Source: Paenibacillus solanacearum (GTDB taxonomy: Bacteria; Bacillota; Bacilli; Paenibacillales; NBRC-103111). From it: DNA of 64,000 nucleotides. Below are positions 34,200 to 42,783 of this stretch, piece after piece. The number at the start of each line of letters is the position of its first letter. The stretch's first letter is position 1. The translations under genes were made by a program, and so were the position numbers. A model generated the notes under the pieces. That model was not told where the DNA came from and made no database searches. It was given only the letters and a program-made list of their open reading frames with translations. The stretch covers positions 1 through 64,000 of the forward strand of contig NZ_CAJVAS010000025.1 in the NCBI RefSeq assembly GCF_910593845.1, in the 5' to 3' direction.

Positions 34200-35162
34200 T
34201 TGGATCAAGTTTCTTTGAACGAACGGAACATTCAGGCACGACCGCAGCATAAGCGTAAGCGAAATGTGTTCACGCCGTTTCTTCGTAACTGGGAGCTCTA
34301 CGTCATTATTTCTCCCGTGCTCGCATACTACCTTATTTTTGAATATTTCCCGATGTACGGCGTGCAGATCGCGTTCAAAAATTTCGTCGCGACCAAAGGC
34401 ATCTGGGGAAGTCCGTGGGTCGGCTTCCGGCATTTCGAGCGGTTTTTCGACAGTTATTATTTTTGGCGGCTGATCAAAAACACGCTCGGCATCAGCCTGT
34501 TCCAGCTGGCCGTCGGCTTTCCGGTGCCCATCCTGCTCGCGCTGATGATTAACGAAGCGAAATCCAAATGGTTCAAAAAAACGGTGCAAACCGTAACGTA
34601 TGCTCCGCATTTTTTATCGACGGTCGTACTTGTCGGCATGGTCGTCATCTTCTTGTCGCCGCAAAGCGGCATCGTCAACCAGATCATCGTCCTGTTCGGA
34701 GGCCAGCCGATTTTGTTTATGATTGAGCCGTCGTGGTTCAAGACGATCTACGTCACATCTGGTGTATGGCAGCAGATGGGGTGGAGCTCGATCATTTATC
34801 TTGCGGCGCTGGCCGGCATCGATCCGCAGCTGCACGAAGCGGCCAAAGTCGACGGAGCCACAAGGCTGCAGCGCATCTGGCATGTCAATCTCCCCGGCAT
34901 TATGCCGACGATCGTCATTTTGTTAATTTTGAACATGGGCTCGATTATGGGCGTCGGCTTCGAAAAAATATATTTGATGCAAAACGACCTCACGCTCGAA
35001 AGCTCCGAGGTCATCTCGACCTATGTATACAAGAGCGGCATCATTCAAGCGCAGTACAGCTTCTCCGCCGCCGTAGGACTGTTTAATTCCGTCATTAATA
35101 TGATTTTGCTCGTCGCGGTGAATTATATTGCAAGACGTTTGAATGAAACGAGTCTGTGGTAG
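34200..35162 (+). CDS. Sugar ABC transporter permease, LplB type
   Basis: 320 residues, six membrane spans, with the EAA loop EAAKVDGATRLQRIWHVNLP that contacts the ATPase, and the LplB-family opening NWELYVIISPVLAYYLIFEY ... PMYGVQIAFKNF. Start TTG 34200 has GGAGGTGA 7 nt upstream. It forms a heterodimer with the next permease. LplB-type systems of Paenibacillus import oligosaccharides or polysaccharide fragments and borrow a shared MsmX-type ATPase, consistent with no ATPase gene here. Confidence 0.93.
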   Translation: MDQVSLNERNIQARPQHKRKRNVFTPFLRNWELYVIISPVLAYYLIFEYFPMYGVQIAFKNFVATKGIWGSPWVGFRHFERFFDSYYFWRLIKNTLGISLFQLAVGFPVPILLALMINEAKSKWFKKTVQTVTYAPHFLSTVVLVGMVVIFLSPQSGIVNQIIVLFGGQPILFMIEPSWFKTIYVTSGVWQQMGWSSIIYLAALAGIDPQLHEAAKVDGATRLQRIWHVNLPGIMPTIVILLILNMGSIMGVGFEKIYLMQNDLTLESSEVISTYVYKSGIIQAQYSFSAAVGLFNSVINMILLVAVNYIARRLNETSLW

Positions 35163-35175
35163 GAGGGACCATCGA

Positions 35176-36057
35176 ATGGACCGGAGCCGGGAAGACCGCA
35201 TTTTCGATAGTATCAATGTGCTGCTGCTCGTCTTGATTACGATCATCGTCTTGTATCCGCTGCTGTTCGTGCTCAGCGCTTCCGTCAGCGACCCTGCCAT
35301 TGTCGTCAAGGGTCAGCTGTGGCTTTGGCCCAAAGGGTTCAACCTGGACGGGTACGAGCGCGTGTTCCAAAATAACGATATTGTCACCGGTTACGGAAAT
35401 ACGATTTTGTATACCGTTGTCGGCACTGTCATCAACGTCGTCCTGACGATTTGCGCCGCCTATCCGCTCTCCCGCAAAGATTTTCGCGGACGCCATGTCA
35501 TCACCGCAATCATCACCTTCACGCTATTTTTCAGCGGAGGATTGATTCCGACCTACCTGCTTGTCAAAAAGCTGGGCATGCTCGGCACAATCTGGGCGCT
35601 GGTCATCCCCAATGCCGTTGCCGTATGGAATATTATCATCATGCGGACCTTCTTCCAAACGAGTATCCCTTATGAAATTCAAGAATCGGCCGCCATCGAC
35701 GGATGCGGCAACTTCCGGATCATGCTCAACATCGTTCTCCCGCTGTCGACGCCGATCATTGCCGTAATGGTGCTGTTCTATGCGGTGGGCCACTGGAACG
35801 CGTTCTTTAACGCGCTGATTTACCTTAACGACCGGAGTCAATACCCGCTGCAGCTCATCCTTCGGGAAATTCTGCTTCAGGGTCAAATGCAGGCCATGAT
35901 TGATATGGCGGATGACTCGCTTGCCAAAAAGCTAATGGAGGTGGAAGGCATCAAGTACGCGGTCGTCGTGATCGCCAATTTGCCGGTGTTGCTGCTGTAT
36001 CCGTTTTTGCAGAAGTACTTTGTCAAAGGCATGATGATTGGGGCGCTCAAGGGGTAA
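35176..36057 (+). CDS. Sugar ABC transporter permease, YtcP type
   Basis: 293 residues, six membrane spans, EAA loop ESAAIDGCGNFRIMLNIVLP, and the YtcP-family ending YPFLQKYFVKGMMIGALKG. AGGAGGG lies 8 nt before ATG 35176, preferred over an earlier in-frame ATG inside the preceding gene. Pairs with the LplB-type permease 13 nt upstream. Confidence 0.93.
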   Translation: MDRSREDRIFDSINVLLLVLITIIVLYPLLFVLSASVSDPAIVVKGQLWLWPKGFNLDGYERVFQNNDIVTGYGNTILYTVVGTVINVVLTICAAYPLSRKDFRGRHVITAIITFTLFFSGGLIPTYLLVKKLGMLGTIWALVIPNAVAVWNIIIMRTFFQTSIPYEIQESAAIDGCGNFRIMLNIVLPLSTPIIAVMVLFYAVGHWNAFFNALIYLNDRSQYPLQLILREILLQGQMQAMIDMADDSLAKKLMEVEGIKYAVVVIANLPVLLLYPFLQKYFVKGMMIGALKG

Positions 36058-36090
36058 GGAGAGAACATGACCTTAAGGGAGGATCAGCGT

Positions 36091-37719
36091 ATGAACAAAT
36101 CGATGAAGTGGACGTCTCTCGTATTGACCGCTGCCGTGACGGCAGGGATGGTATCCGGCTGTAGCGGGGAACAGGGGGCATCCTCGGGGAGCAAGGATGC
36201 GACGAAGGCGGGCGAAGCGGCGATCAACGGGACCGGCTTTCCGATTGTGAAGGAGCCGCTCAAGATGACATTCCTGACGGCGAAGGCGCCGACGACGGCG
36301 AACAACTGGAACGAAACGATGCTGTGGCAGGAATATGCCAAGATGACGAACATGAATATCGATTTTCAGTTGGTGCCGTTCGACGCCTTTACCGAGAAGC
36401 GCAACCTTGCGCTGGCCAGCGGCGATTATCCGGATGTGATCTATCTCGCACGCATGTCGACGGATGATTTGATGAAGTACGGAAGCCAGGGTGTGCTGAT
36501 CAAGCTGAACGATCTGATCGACAAGTACGCGCCGAACTTCAAAAAGCTGATGGATCAATATCCCGAAGTGAAAAAAGCGATCACGATGCCGGACGGCAAC
36601 ATCTACAGCTTCCCGAACATGCTCGCTCCCGAATTTACGTCCGTACGCATGGGCGCCAAGCTGTGGATTAAGAAAGACTGGCTTGACGCGTTGAAGATGA
36701 AGGAGCCGACGACGACCGAGGAGTTTTACAATTACTTGAAGGCGGTCAAGAGCACCGATCTGAACAAGAACGGCAAAGCCGACGAAATTCCGCTGGGCGG
36801 CACGAAGCTCAAAGATATCGTCAGCCATTTCAAGGGCTTCTTCGGGCTGATGAATCGCGGAACGAGCCACCCGAACGTCGACGTCGACGCGAGCGGCAAG
36901 CTTCGGTTCATTCCGATCGACGACCGGTATAAGGAACTGCTCCAATACATGAATAAGCTGTATGCGGAAGGCTTGATCGACAAGGACATTTTGCCCAACG
37001 AGAAGGATGCGAACAAGTTTTACGCCAAGGGTGCGGAAGGCGTATACGGCGCGATCAAAATCACGAGCCCGTTCACGCTGATGAAGCAGTCCGGCTTCGT
37101 CGGACTCGGCGCGCTGCAAGGGCCGAAGGGCGACAAGCTGTACTCGGAGTTCCGTCCGTCCGTCAACGGAGCAGGTGCTTTCGTCATTACCGACAAGAAC
37201 AAAAATGCGGCCGCCACCGTTCGCTGGATGGATTACTTCTACGGCGAGGAAGGCAACAAAATGTTCTTCATGGGCTTCAAGGACAAGAGCTACATCGAGA
37301 AGCCGGACGGCACGCTCGCGTATACGGACGAAATTACGAAAAATCCGCAGGGCCTCACGCTGGAGCAAGCGCTGGTCAAATACGTCACGTGGCCGGGCGG
37401 CGGTTATCCGGGAATTGTGAGACAAAAGTATTTCAGCGGAGCCGAAAGCTTGCCGGAATCGATCGATGCGGCGAAGAAGGCCGAAGCGAACTTGCCGAAG
37501 GAAGTATGGCCGGCATTCAGCTATACGGATAAGGAAAGCGAGCAAATGGTCGCGATGAGTACGGATCTCACCAACTACATCGATGAAATGACGACCAAGT
37601 TCGTGACCGGTGCGGCGCCATTCTCCGATTGGGATAAATATGTGGCCGCCATCAAAAAGATGAAGCTGGATGACTACATGAAAAATTATCAAGCGGCGTA
37701 TGACCGTTACAAAAAATAA
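36091..37719 (+). CDS. Extracellular substrate-binding lipoprotein, LipO type
   Basis: 542 residues, the large SBP class that accompanies LplB/YtcP permeases. Lipoprotein signal with lipobox MVSGC (about residues 21-25), then LKMTFLTAKAPTTANNWNE and DYPDVIYLARMSTDDLMKYG. AAGGGAGGAT lies 8 nt before ATG 36091. Third gene of the importer operon; captures the glycan fragment outside the cell. Confidence 0.93.
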   Translation: MNKSMKWTSLVLTAAVTAGMVSGCSGEQGASSGSKDATKAGEAAINGTGFPIVKEPLKMTFLTAKAPTTANNWNETMLWQEYAKMTNMNIDFQLVPFDAFTEKRNLALASGDYPDVIYLARMSTDDLMKYGSQGVLIKLNDLIDKYAPNFKKLMDQYPEVKKAITMPDGNIYSFPNMLAPEFTSVRMGAKLWIKKDWLDALKMKEPTTTEEFYNYLKAVKSTDLNKNGKADEIPLGGTKLKDIVSHFKGFFGLMNRGTSHPNVDVDASGKLRFIPIDDRYKELLQYMNKLYAEGLIDKDILPNEKDANKFYAKGAEGVYGAIKITSPFTLMKQSGFVGLGALQGPKGDKLYSEFRPSVNGAGAFVITDKNKNAAATVRWMDYFYGEEGNKMFFMGFKDKSYIEKPDGTLAYTDEITKNPQGLTLEQALVKYVTWPGGGYPGIVRQKYFSGAESLPESIDAAKKAEANLPKEVWPAFSYTDKESEQMVAMSTDLTNYIDEMTTKFVTGAAPFSDWDKYVAAIKKMKLDDYMKNYQAAYDRYKK

Positions 37720-37773
37720 TCCGCTGCGATGGAAGGCCGCATTCAATAATAAAGAAAGCGAGGGATGGCATTG

Positions 37774-39933
37774 ATGGAGGGTAAGCGCTTAATCCAATTT
37801 CGCAGCTTATGGTTCATCGCGATGGTAGTTTTGCTGGCTACGACTCCCGTGTATCGCGCCTTCGCCTCTCCCGACTCCGGCTTGGCCGGGGACGGGAAGG
37901 GCACGGTTCAGCCTGCGCTCAAGCTGAAGGCGATGTCTTATCAGATCAACAGCGGCAAGGGGACCGACAATGTGGTCGATCTGGACCGGATCGCGGATGT
38001 CATACGCGCCTCCGGCGCCGACGTGATCGGATTGCAGGCGGTCGACAAGCATTATTCCAGCCGCAGCAGCTACGAGGATCAAGCCAAGCGAATCGCGGAT
38101 GCGCTCGGCATGCACTATGCATACGGACCTACGGTGGATCTTGCGCCGGAGCAGGGCAAGACCGAGCGGCGGCAGTTCGGCACGGCGATCTTGAGCAAGT
38201 ATCCGATCGAGAGCGCTGTGCTGCACCCGCTGTCCAATTCGGGAACTGAGAAACGCGCTCTGTTCGAAGCGCGGATTGACGTGAACGGCACGGCTGTCCG
38301 TTTCTACACAACGCACATGGACACGAGCGCTGCCGTGCGAGTGAAGCAGGCCGATGAGATCCTCTCGATCCTCGGCGGGCAGACCGGCCCGAAGATCGCC
38401 GCCGTGTACGCCAACGCGCTCGACACGAGCGCCGAAGTGAAGCGGCTGCTGACTTCGTTGAGCGATGCTTTCTTCGATCAGACGGGCGTCTACACGAACC
38501 CGGCCTACTTGCCGGCCAAACGGATCAGCTACATCATGCCTTCTTATGATTGGGAGCTGGGCGAAGCACGGGCGATCCCTTCGCTGGCGTCGATTCACCT
38601 TCCGATCGTGAGCGAGCTGACGCTGAACCCGGATGCGCATGCGAACCCTTCGCTGAAAGCGCTGGCGTTCACCGACAAAGCGATATCAGAAATGGTGGGG
38701 AATGAAATGAATGTGAAGCTGAATGCTTATTACACGAACGGAACCGTTAAGGAGGTTACCTCCAGCGCAAGCTACGCCAGCCGCCAGCCGGAGGTGGCCG
38801 ACATGCCTTCGCCGGGGCTTGTCCGCGCTCAAGCGGCCGGCAAGACGGAGATCACCGCCACGTACGGGCAGTTGACCGCTGAGCTGCCGGTAGCGGTCTA
38901 TATGACCCGAAATGCGGAGCTCGCTTCGCTTCAGATCGACGGCGAACCGTTGGCATCGTTTGCGCCGGACCGGTTGTTCTACCGGACGATCGTTCCGCGC
39001 GAAGCGAAGCAAGTGCCTGTCGTCACCGCGCAGCCTGCGGATCCGAACGCCAGCGTGGAGGTGTTGGCGCCGTCGTCGCTTCCGGGCATTGCGTATGTGG
39101 TCGTGACCGCCGATGACGGCAAGACGACGGCCGAATACCGGGTGCAGTTTACGGCGGGTCGGACGGAGCTGGATGTGCCGGTCCGGATCATGTCCTTCAA
39201 CATCCACCATGGCGCCGATTCCGGCGACACGTACGATCTGGAGAAGACGGCGGATGCGATCCGGCAGTCCGGCGCGGAGGTGATCGGGCTCCAGGAGGTG
39301 GACCGGTATTACTCGACGCGCAGTAATCTGGAGGACACGGTCGCCCGGCTGGCCGACATGCTCGGCATGCATTACGCGTACGGCCCCAATCTGGACCGCG
39401 CTCCGCAGCAGCCGGGTTTGCCGAACAGCCAATATGGAACGGCGGTGCTGAGCAAATATCCGATCGTGGAGCAGCGCAATTACGCTTTGACGAGCTATGG
39501 GCAGGAGCAGAGAGGCTTGCTTGAGACGCGGATCGATATGGATGGCGTTCCGGTCTATTTTTACTCAACCCATCTGGGGCTCGACGCCGTGCAGCAGCAA
39601 ACCCAGACCGACGAAATATTGGCGATTGCCGGAGAAAAAGACGGCCCCGTCATCATCGTCGGCGACTTCAACGCAAGACCGTATTCGCCGGATATGAGAC
39701 GAATTGCTGCGGCGTACCAGGAGCCTTTCGTCAGCAAGCCGGATGCCTACACAATCGCGTCCAATCGGCCGTATGCCAAAATCGATTATATTTGGGCGAA
39801 CGACAAGCTGCTGCTCGGCGATGCGGAGCGGGCGGAAGTGGTTCAAACCGAGGTGTCCGATCATTTCCCGATCGTCAGCGACTTGTATGTGAAGCGCGAG
39901 CTGAACGATTTGCTTCTCGGCGCAGGCGAGTAA
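37774..39933 (+). CDS. Secreted protein with two EEP domains, the first inactive
   Basis: 719 residues. Signal peptide (about 1-32), a first endonuclease/exonuclease/phosphatase (EEP) domain (46-285), a Big-like domain (290-375), a cadherin-like beta-sandwich (376-465) and a second EEP domain (470-710). The second has the full metal and catalytic set: N476, E508, GDFN (630-633), SDH (695-697). In the first these are Q57, A89, VYAN (211-214) and SIH (273-275), so it should be dead. The family cleaves phosphodiester or phosphomonoester bonds. It follows the glycan importer by 54 nt, so the target may be a phosphorylated glycan. Confidence 0.88.
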   Translation: MEGKRLIQFRSLWFIAMVVLLATTPVYRAFASPDSGLAGDGKGTVQPALKLKAMSYQINSGKGTDNVVDLDRIADVIRASGADVIGLQAVDKHYSSRSSYEDQAKRIADALGMHYAYGPTVDLAPEQGKTERRQFGTAILSKYPIESAVLHPLSNSGTEKRALFEARIDVNGTAVRFYTTHMDTSAAVRVKQADEILSILGGQTGPKIAAVYANALDTSAEVKRLLTSLSDAFFDQTGVYTNPAYLPAKRISYIMPSYDWELGEARAIPSLASIHLPIVSELTLNPDAHANPSLKALAFTDKAISEMVGNEMNVKLNAYYTNGTVKEVTSSASYASRQPEVADMPSPGLVRAQAAGKTEITATYGQLTAELPVAVYMTRNAELASLQIDGEPLASFAPDRLFYRTIVPREAKQVPVVTAQPADPNASVEVLAPSSLPGIAYVVVTADDGKTTAEYRVQFTAGRTELDVPVRIMSFNIHHGADSGDTYDLEKTADAIRQSGAEVIGLQEVDRYYSTRSNLEDTVARLADMLGMHYAYGPNLDRAPQQPGLPNSQYGTAVLSKYPIVEQRNYALTSYGQEQRGLLETRIDMDGVPVYFYSTHLGLDAVQQQTQTDEILAIAGEKDGPVIIVGDFNARPYSPDMRRIAAAYQEPFVSKPDAYTIASNRPYAKIDYIWANDKLLLGDAERAEVVQTEVSDHFPIVSDLYVKRELNDLLLGAGE

Positions 39934-40226
39934 AGCGCCTCTGCCAGCGACCGGATCGCCCGAAGCTGCAGCCGACCGGCTAGTACTGCGAAGGCTGCGC
40001 GAAGGATCATGCGGGCTGAGGCGGCGCAGGGCGTGCCCGGCGAAGCCTTGGCCACGGCAGCGGCGGAGGGCGGGAGCATGGGCGGTAAACCGCGTCCGTT
40101 GGTTTGAACCGCCGTTTGCTCCCTTGCCGCTCAATCAAAGGAAGGAAACAGCCTCCGGCATGCCTTAATGATTGCAAAAATTGTACCCGATATATACGAA
40201 GGACGAATGGTGAGGAGCTGTTATCG

Positions 40227-41546
40227 ATGACGAAAAAAACGACCTACATGGCTTGTCTTGCGCTGATGACCGCTGCGTTGTCCGGCTGCGCCAGCGGCAG
40301 CGCGCCGGCTGGCGGCACGGGCAGCACGCCCGCTCCGGCGGCGAAGGCGGAGGATACGAAGCCCAAGGAGCCTGTGACTATCACGATGTACAATCATTTC
40401 AACAACATATCGGATGAACGAGTACAGCAGTTTATCGTCGAGCCGTTGAAGAAGGAGCTGCCGAACGTCACGTTCGAGCTTGTGAAGCATCAGAACGGAT
40501 CGAAGCTGGAGGAGCTGGTAGCTGCCGGCAATTTCACCGACCTGTACTACGGCAGTAACGTAGGCTTCCCGTCGTATATGAACGTAGAGCTGCAATATGA
40601 TATGCGCGACCTGATGAAGCGGCACAACATCGATACGAGCCGGTTCGAGCCGTGGAGCCTCGATGCGATCAAGCTGTACGGCGAGAAGGGAGAAGTATTC
40701 GGCATTCCGTTCTCCGCGAACTACGCCTCCCTCATTTATAATAAAGACATTTTCGACCGGTTCGGCGTCCCGTATCCGAAGGACGGCATGACCTGGGAGG
40801 AAGTGATCGAGCTGGGCCGCAAGCTGACGCGCGTCGAGAACGGCGTGCAGTACATCGGCTTCGATCCGGCCAAGCCGACCGATATGGGATCGGGCTTGTC
40901 GCTGTCCTATGTCGACGAGAAAGCCAATAAGTCGCTTGTCAACAGCAACGAGTGGAGACGGGTGCTCGGCGTGTTCAAGGATGCGTACAGCGTTCCGGGC
41001 TATGTGCAAAGCGGCAAGTTCGATTACGGGACGAACGGCTTCCTGAAAGACAAGGCCGTCGCGATGATGCCGATCTGGTCGCTGCAAATCCTGAACTTCC
41101 AGAAAGAGCTCGAGGGTATGAACTGGGATATCGTCTCGTATCCGACCTTCAAGGAGCAGCCGGAGCGGGGCCGGGAAGTCGACATCCATATGCTGGCGAT
41201 CTCGACCGTGAGCAAGAACAAGGACGCGGCGATGGAAGTGCTGAAGGTGATCACGTCGGACGAGGTGCAGATGATGATGAGCCAGCTAGGGACCGCGAGC
41301 GTACTTAAGAAGGAGGACATCAAGAAGGCGTACGGCTCCAAGCTTCCGATGTATCAGGGGAAAAATATGCAGGCGCTGTTCAAGACGAAGCCCGGCGTCC
41401 CGCATGTCATTACGAAAAAAGACGGCGTCGTCCGCACGCTGGTCGATAACGTGCGCAAGGAAATCGCTGCGTCCGGAAAAGACTTGAACACGCTTGTAAG
41501 AGAGCTGGAGGAGCAGTCGAATCAAAAGCTGGCTGAGACGAAATAG
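40227..41546 (+). CDS. Extracellular sugar-binding lipoprotein (family 1)
   Basis: 439 residues with lipoprotein signal (ALMTAALSGC) and SBP fold. It resembles the lipoprotein at 183-1520 through most of its length (shared PYPKDGMTWEE and similar ends) and is unlike the LipO-type protein at 36091. GAGGAG lies 9 nt before ATG 40227. No permease of its own is nearby; it could feed the LplB/YtcP importer or one elsewhere. The 293 bp before it hold nothing recognised apart from this ribosome site. Confidence 0.9.
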   Translation: MTKKTTYMACLALMTAALSGCASGSAPAGGTGSTPAPAAKAEDTKPKEPVTITMYNHFNNISDERVQQFIVEPLKKELPNVTFELVKHQNGSKLEELVAAGNFTDLYYGSNVGFPSYMNVELQYDMRDLMKRHNIDTSRFEPWSLDAIKLYGEKGEVFGIPFSANYASLIYNKDIFDRFGVPYPKDGMTWEEVIELGRKLTRVENGVQYIGFDPAKPTDMGSGLSLSYVDEKANKSLVNSNEWRRVLGVFKDAYSVPGYVQSGKFDYGTNGFLKDKAVAMMPIWSLQILNFQKELEGMNWDIVSYPTFKEQPERGREVDIHMLAISTVSKNKDAAMEVLKVITSDEVQMMMSQLGTASVLKKEDIKKAYGSKLPMYQGKNMQALFKTKPGVPHVITKKDGVVRTLVDNVRKEIAASGKDLNTLVRELEEQSNQKLAETK

Positions 41547-41581
41547 GCGGGACGCGCACGATCGGCATGACCTGATATGAA

Positions 41582-41612
41582 AATATCCGTAGCTTAAAAC
41601 GAGACGGATATT
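41582..41612 (+). promoter_or_regulatory. Operator-like inverted repeat before the cytoplasmic EEP gene
   Basis: AATATCCGT (41582-41590) and ACGGATATT (41604-41612) are perfect 9-bp arms around 13 nt, directly followed by TGTATGATACT, a possible -10 region. A regulator site or hairpin. Confidence 0.45.
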
Positions 41613-41709
41613 GTATGATACTGGAAGAAACAACCGTTTCGCCAAGTCATTCGCACCATCAAACTACCAAACAATCGAACAACGAACAGGACAGAAAGAG
41701 GTATTGAAC

Positions 41710-42507
41710 GTGACTATTCAAGCGATGACGTTTAACCTGCGCTATCATGAGCCGAAGGACGGCGACGATGCGTGGCCGCACCGGATCGGCAAAGTAGCGG
41801 ATATCATCGAGGCGAACGCGCCGGACGTAATTGGAACCCAGGAAGGACAAGCTCCGATGCTGGAGGATTTGCAGCAGCGTCTGGACGGCTACCGCTGGAT
41901 CGGAAAGCCGCGCGACGACGGGGCGCGAAGCGAGCATTGCGCGGTGCTTTACCGCGAGGCGCGGCTGGAGCCGCTGGAGGAAGGGCAGTTCTGGCTGTCG
42001 GAGACGCCGGAAGCGACGGCATCCAAGAGCTGGGATACGAGCATCACGCGCATTTGCACATGGGTTCGATTTCGCGACAAGCAGACGGGAGATTCGTTCG
42101 CGGTATTCAACACGCATCTGGACCATCGGGGCGAAGAGGCGAGAAGAAACGGAGCGGCGCTCGTCTACGAAAGAATGTCTGCGTACCGGGAGAAGCACGG
42201 CATTCCGCTGCTTCTGATGGGCGACATGAACTGCACGCCGGCGTCGGATGCGATCCGGTTTTTCCGTGGCGAGCTGCCGCACGGGCCGGTGACGACGGAT
42301 TTGCAGGATGTATTCGACCATGTGGAGAAGCCTGTCGGCGCTACGTTCAACGGGTTCAAGGGACGCGTGGAGGGGGAGCCGATCGACTATATTTTTACGA
42401 CAAAGGATTGGATCGTGATTCGCGCCCTTATCGACCGGACACAGTACGGCGGCGCCTATCCGTCGGATCACTACCCGGTTATCGCCACACTGGAAATGAC
42501 ACGATAA
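41710..42507 (+). CDS. Endonuclease/exonuclease/phosphatase (EEP) family enzyme
   Basis: 265 residues, a single EEP domain without signal peptide, hence cytoplasmic. Catalytic set intact: Asn9 in MTFNLRY, Glu in GTQEGQ, His in FNTHLDHRGE, GDMNC, and the terminal PSDHYPV. GTG 41710 lies 7 nt after AAAGAGGT; TTG 41704 is too close. The family covers sugar-phosphate and inositol phosphatases, phosphodiesterases and nucleases; the setting suggests an imported phosphosugar or phosphodiester. Confidence 0.88.
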   Translation: MTIQAMTFNLRYHEPKDGDDAWPHRIGKVADIIEANAPDVIGTQEGQAPMLEDLQQRLDGYRWIGKPRDDGARSEHCAVLYREARLEPLEEGQFWLSETPEATASKSWDTSITRICTWVRFRDKQTGDSFAVFNTHLDHRGEEARRNGAALVYERMSAYREKHGIPLLLMGDMNCTPASDAIRFFRGELPHGPVTTDLQDVFDHVEKPVGATFNGFKGRVEGEPIDYIFTTKDWIVIRALIDRTQYGGAYPSDHYPVIATLEMTR

Positions 42508-42561
42508 GAAGCAAGACCGCAGCCCTGCCAATCGGGCTGGTGTATACATAACATTATGCAG

Positions 42562-42595
42562 AGCAGTCCGGACCCTGGTGCCGGGCTGCTTTTGC
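42562..42595 (+). terminator. Terminator after the cytoplasmic EEP gene
   Basis: AGCAGTCCGG and CCGGGCTGCT pair around ACCCTGGTG, then TTTGCATG. The T run is short. Confidence 0.6.
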
Positions 42596-42682
42596 ATGAT
42601 TGCAGGACGAATGTGAAATGCCAAATTTAGCGAATCGTTTCTTTATATAACATACATAAATATATTAAAAGTATAAAAAGTA

Positions 42683-42711
42683 TTGACAAACGGAACCTGC
42701 CGAAATAATAT
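42683..42711 (+). promoter_or_regulatory. Promoter of the MFS transporter gene
   Basis: A perfect TTGACA (42683-42688), a 17-bp spacer and TAATAT (42706-42711), in an AT-rich stretch 73 nt before the gene at 42784. Confidence 0.6.
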
Positions 42712-42783
42712 TTTAACAGTAAAGGAAAGCTTATCTTATAGCGCCTTGCCGTCATTCGAATTCATTTCCGCAGGAGGCTTTGT

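Noticed and set aside
36073..37746. A 557-codon minus-strand frame opposite the LipO-type lipoprotein gene
   Set aside because: The plus strand encodes a clear lipoprotein with lipobox and ribosome site. The minus frame is an antisense effect of GC-rich codon usage and has no recognisable domain or start signal.
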